A stretch of DNA of 64,000 nucleotides from Legionella antarctica (lineage in GTDB: Bacteria > Pseudomonadota > Gammaproteobacteria > Legionellales > Legionellaceae). Made by a program: the position numbers and the translations under genes. Where the stretch lies: NCBI RefSeq assembly GCF_011764505.1, contig NZ_AP022839.1:2649001-2713000 (forward strand), written 5' to 3'. The notes under the pieces were generated by a model, which saw only the letters and a program-made list of their open reading frames with translations, did not search any database and was not told the DNA's origin. Of this stretch, positions 62,916-64,000 are shown in pieces (the stretch's first letter is position 1; every line of letters starts with the position of its first letter).

Positions 62916-63833
62916 TCAGCCTGGATAAAAAAAAGTGACTTCATGTTTATTGTAAAACATATTCAAAATACGTGCGTTGGGAATTGATTGAAATTGCTTA
63001 ATGGTGACCAAATCAATTTTACCCTGCAATTTTATCGTGAAAATCATTTGCTTTGCTTTACCTGACTCTATCCATTTCATAATAAGAGAATAGGCTCTAT
63101 CCGGATAACATGCTACGTCAGATAATACCCAATCATAATTGTGTTCCAGCCTGGATGGCTCTATGGCAAAAGCACTTTGTTTTAGATATTGAACACGAGG
63201 GAGCTTTGCAATTTTGGCATCCAAAGGGGCTTTATCAACTGAGGTCACGCTTGCTCCTAATGATTGCATGACATAAGTCCATCCACCCGGCGATGCGCCT
63301 AAATCCAAAACCGAGTTTCCTGATGCAGGATACTTTTCTAAAAGAAAAAGTGCTTCCCATAGTTTCAAGTAAGCTCGATTAGGTGGATTAATTTTATCTT
63401 CAATAAAAAAACAATGTCCTTGTGGCCATTTTTTTAAACGTTTTGTACTGTATAACAAAGTATTCTGATCCAGAAGACTAAAACCACCTATAGGATAGGG
63501 AATTTCTGTTTCAATAGGAAAGTGGCGCTGAAGTGAGGGGCATTTGCGTAATTGCTCTTCAATTAATCGAGATCTTCTGATTTGACTGACGGGGTGCATA
63601 TACCAAAACTTTCCCGCCTGACGAAGGATTTTTACCGCCTCAGAAATGGATTGAAATGTTACAATTTTTGGTTCAAACCACATATCTAAAGCAAAACATA
63701 CGTTCGTTTTTATCTGTGATGAGAAAACCATATCCTCAATAACCTGAGAGACGCCTCCTAACTCGTCACAGAGTTCACCAAGAAACTCAGCCTTGGTAAT
63801 ATATATTACATCAGGGTTCTTTTTAATTTGCAT
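62916..63833 (-). CDS. RlmM-like 23S rRNA 2'-O-ribose methyltransferase
   Basis: A 305-residue Rossmann-fold methyltransferase. VLDLGASPGGWTYVMQSLGA (about residues 170-189) is SAM motif I, VTSVDKAPLD motif II, WVLSDVACYPDR motif IV, and IFTIKLQGKIDL carries a Lys, giving the K-D-K pattern of RrmJ/RlmM 2'-O-methyltransferases. The N-terminal 150 residues fit a shortened THUMP-like region. E. coli RlmM (366 residues) methylates C2498 of 23S rRNA; the shorter length here leaves the exact target uncertain. Confidence 0.8.
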   Translation of the reverse strand: MQIKKNPDVIYITKAEFLGELCDELGGVSQVIEDMVFSSQIKTNVCFALDMWFEPKIVTFQSISEAVKILRQAGKFWYMHPVSQIRRSRLIEEQLRKCPSLQRHFPIETEIPYPIGGFSLLDQNTLLYSTKRLKKWPQGHCFFIEDKINPPNRAYLKLWEALFLLEKYPASGNSVLDLGASPGGWTYVMQSLGASVTSVDKAPLDAKIAKLPRVQYLKQSAFAIEPSRLEHNYDWVLSDVACYPDRAYSLIMKWIESGKAKQMIFTIKLQGKIDLVTIKQFQSIPNARILNMFYNKHEVTFFYPG

Positions 63834-64000
63834 AAATAAATCTAAATATCACTCACATCTAATTAATAATCTATTAATTTGGAAATATATTTAGTAAATA
63901 AACATCCAAGTCGCAATATAGCAAAACTAATGCAATATCCCTATCTCTTTTTGATCCATTCTTTAATTTATTCAGAACTACTGAAAATTAATTCATGAAG

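Overview
The window looks like a chromosomal segment of Legionella, most likely L. pneumophila or a close relative. Three things point there: low-GC coding sequence, housekeeping blocks of gammaproteobacterial type (glyQ-glyS-gmhB-rsmJ, tig-clpP-clpX-lon-hupB-ppiD, lepA-lepB-rnc, gshA-gshB, lspL-lspM, a Com1/DsbA2-type oxidoreductase), and several large proteins that look like Dot/Icm type IV effectors, two of them behind promoters resembling PmrA boxes. This assignment rests on family recognition, not on a database search.

Layout. 1-2.7 kb: the end of metQ, an effector-like coiled-coil protein and a small PA3496-family protein. 2.8-10.3 kb: a leftward operon glyQ-glyS-gmhB-rsmJ, then dsbA2 and uvrD. 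10.4-15.5 kb: a proline-iminopeptidase-like protein lacking its nucleophile, a ThDP-dependent enzyme gene split by an IS3-family element, and a divergent AEC permease. 15.8-23.6 kb: mlaA, gshA-gshB, a 700-residue protein with a degenerate Fic motif, an EamA-small membrane protein-rhodanese operon and an unknown protein. 23.8-31.2 kb: a PafA-like phosphatase, a DAACS-type symporter, two unknown Legionella-type proteins, udk and fabI. 31.6-40.7 kb: the protein quality control block with six tRNA genes (Asp, Val; Leu, His, Arg, Pro).

The 40.9-53.1 kb stretch is an accessory region: a tyrosine recombinase next to the tRNA cluster, a scrambled remnant containing pieces of all three IS66 genes, a Fic-domain protein, a multi-spanning membrane protein, a GlpT/UhpC-type transporter, a complete single-ORF IS66-like element with about 80-bp inverted repeats, a WipA/WipB-like PPP phosphatase and a GC-rich patch of gene debris. 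From 53.1 kb the core resumes: an ABC-F ATPase (yheS-like), rnc, a DUF4845 protein, lepB, lepA, mltB, lspL-lspM, a complete IS630-family element inserted exactly in the lspM stop codon, and an RlmM-like methyltransferase.

Functionally, the core genes cover translation, proteostasis, glutathione synthesis, envelope maintenance (mlaA, mltB, lepB, dsbA2) and type II secretion. The accessory genes suggest host manipulation (two Fic-like proteins, a PPP phosphatase, coiled-coil proteins). No CRISPR array, rRNA operon or prophage structural module is visible.
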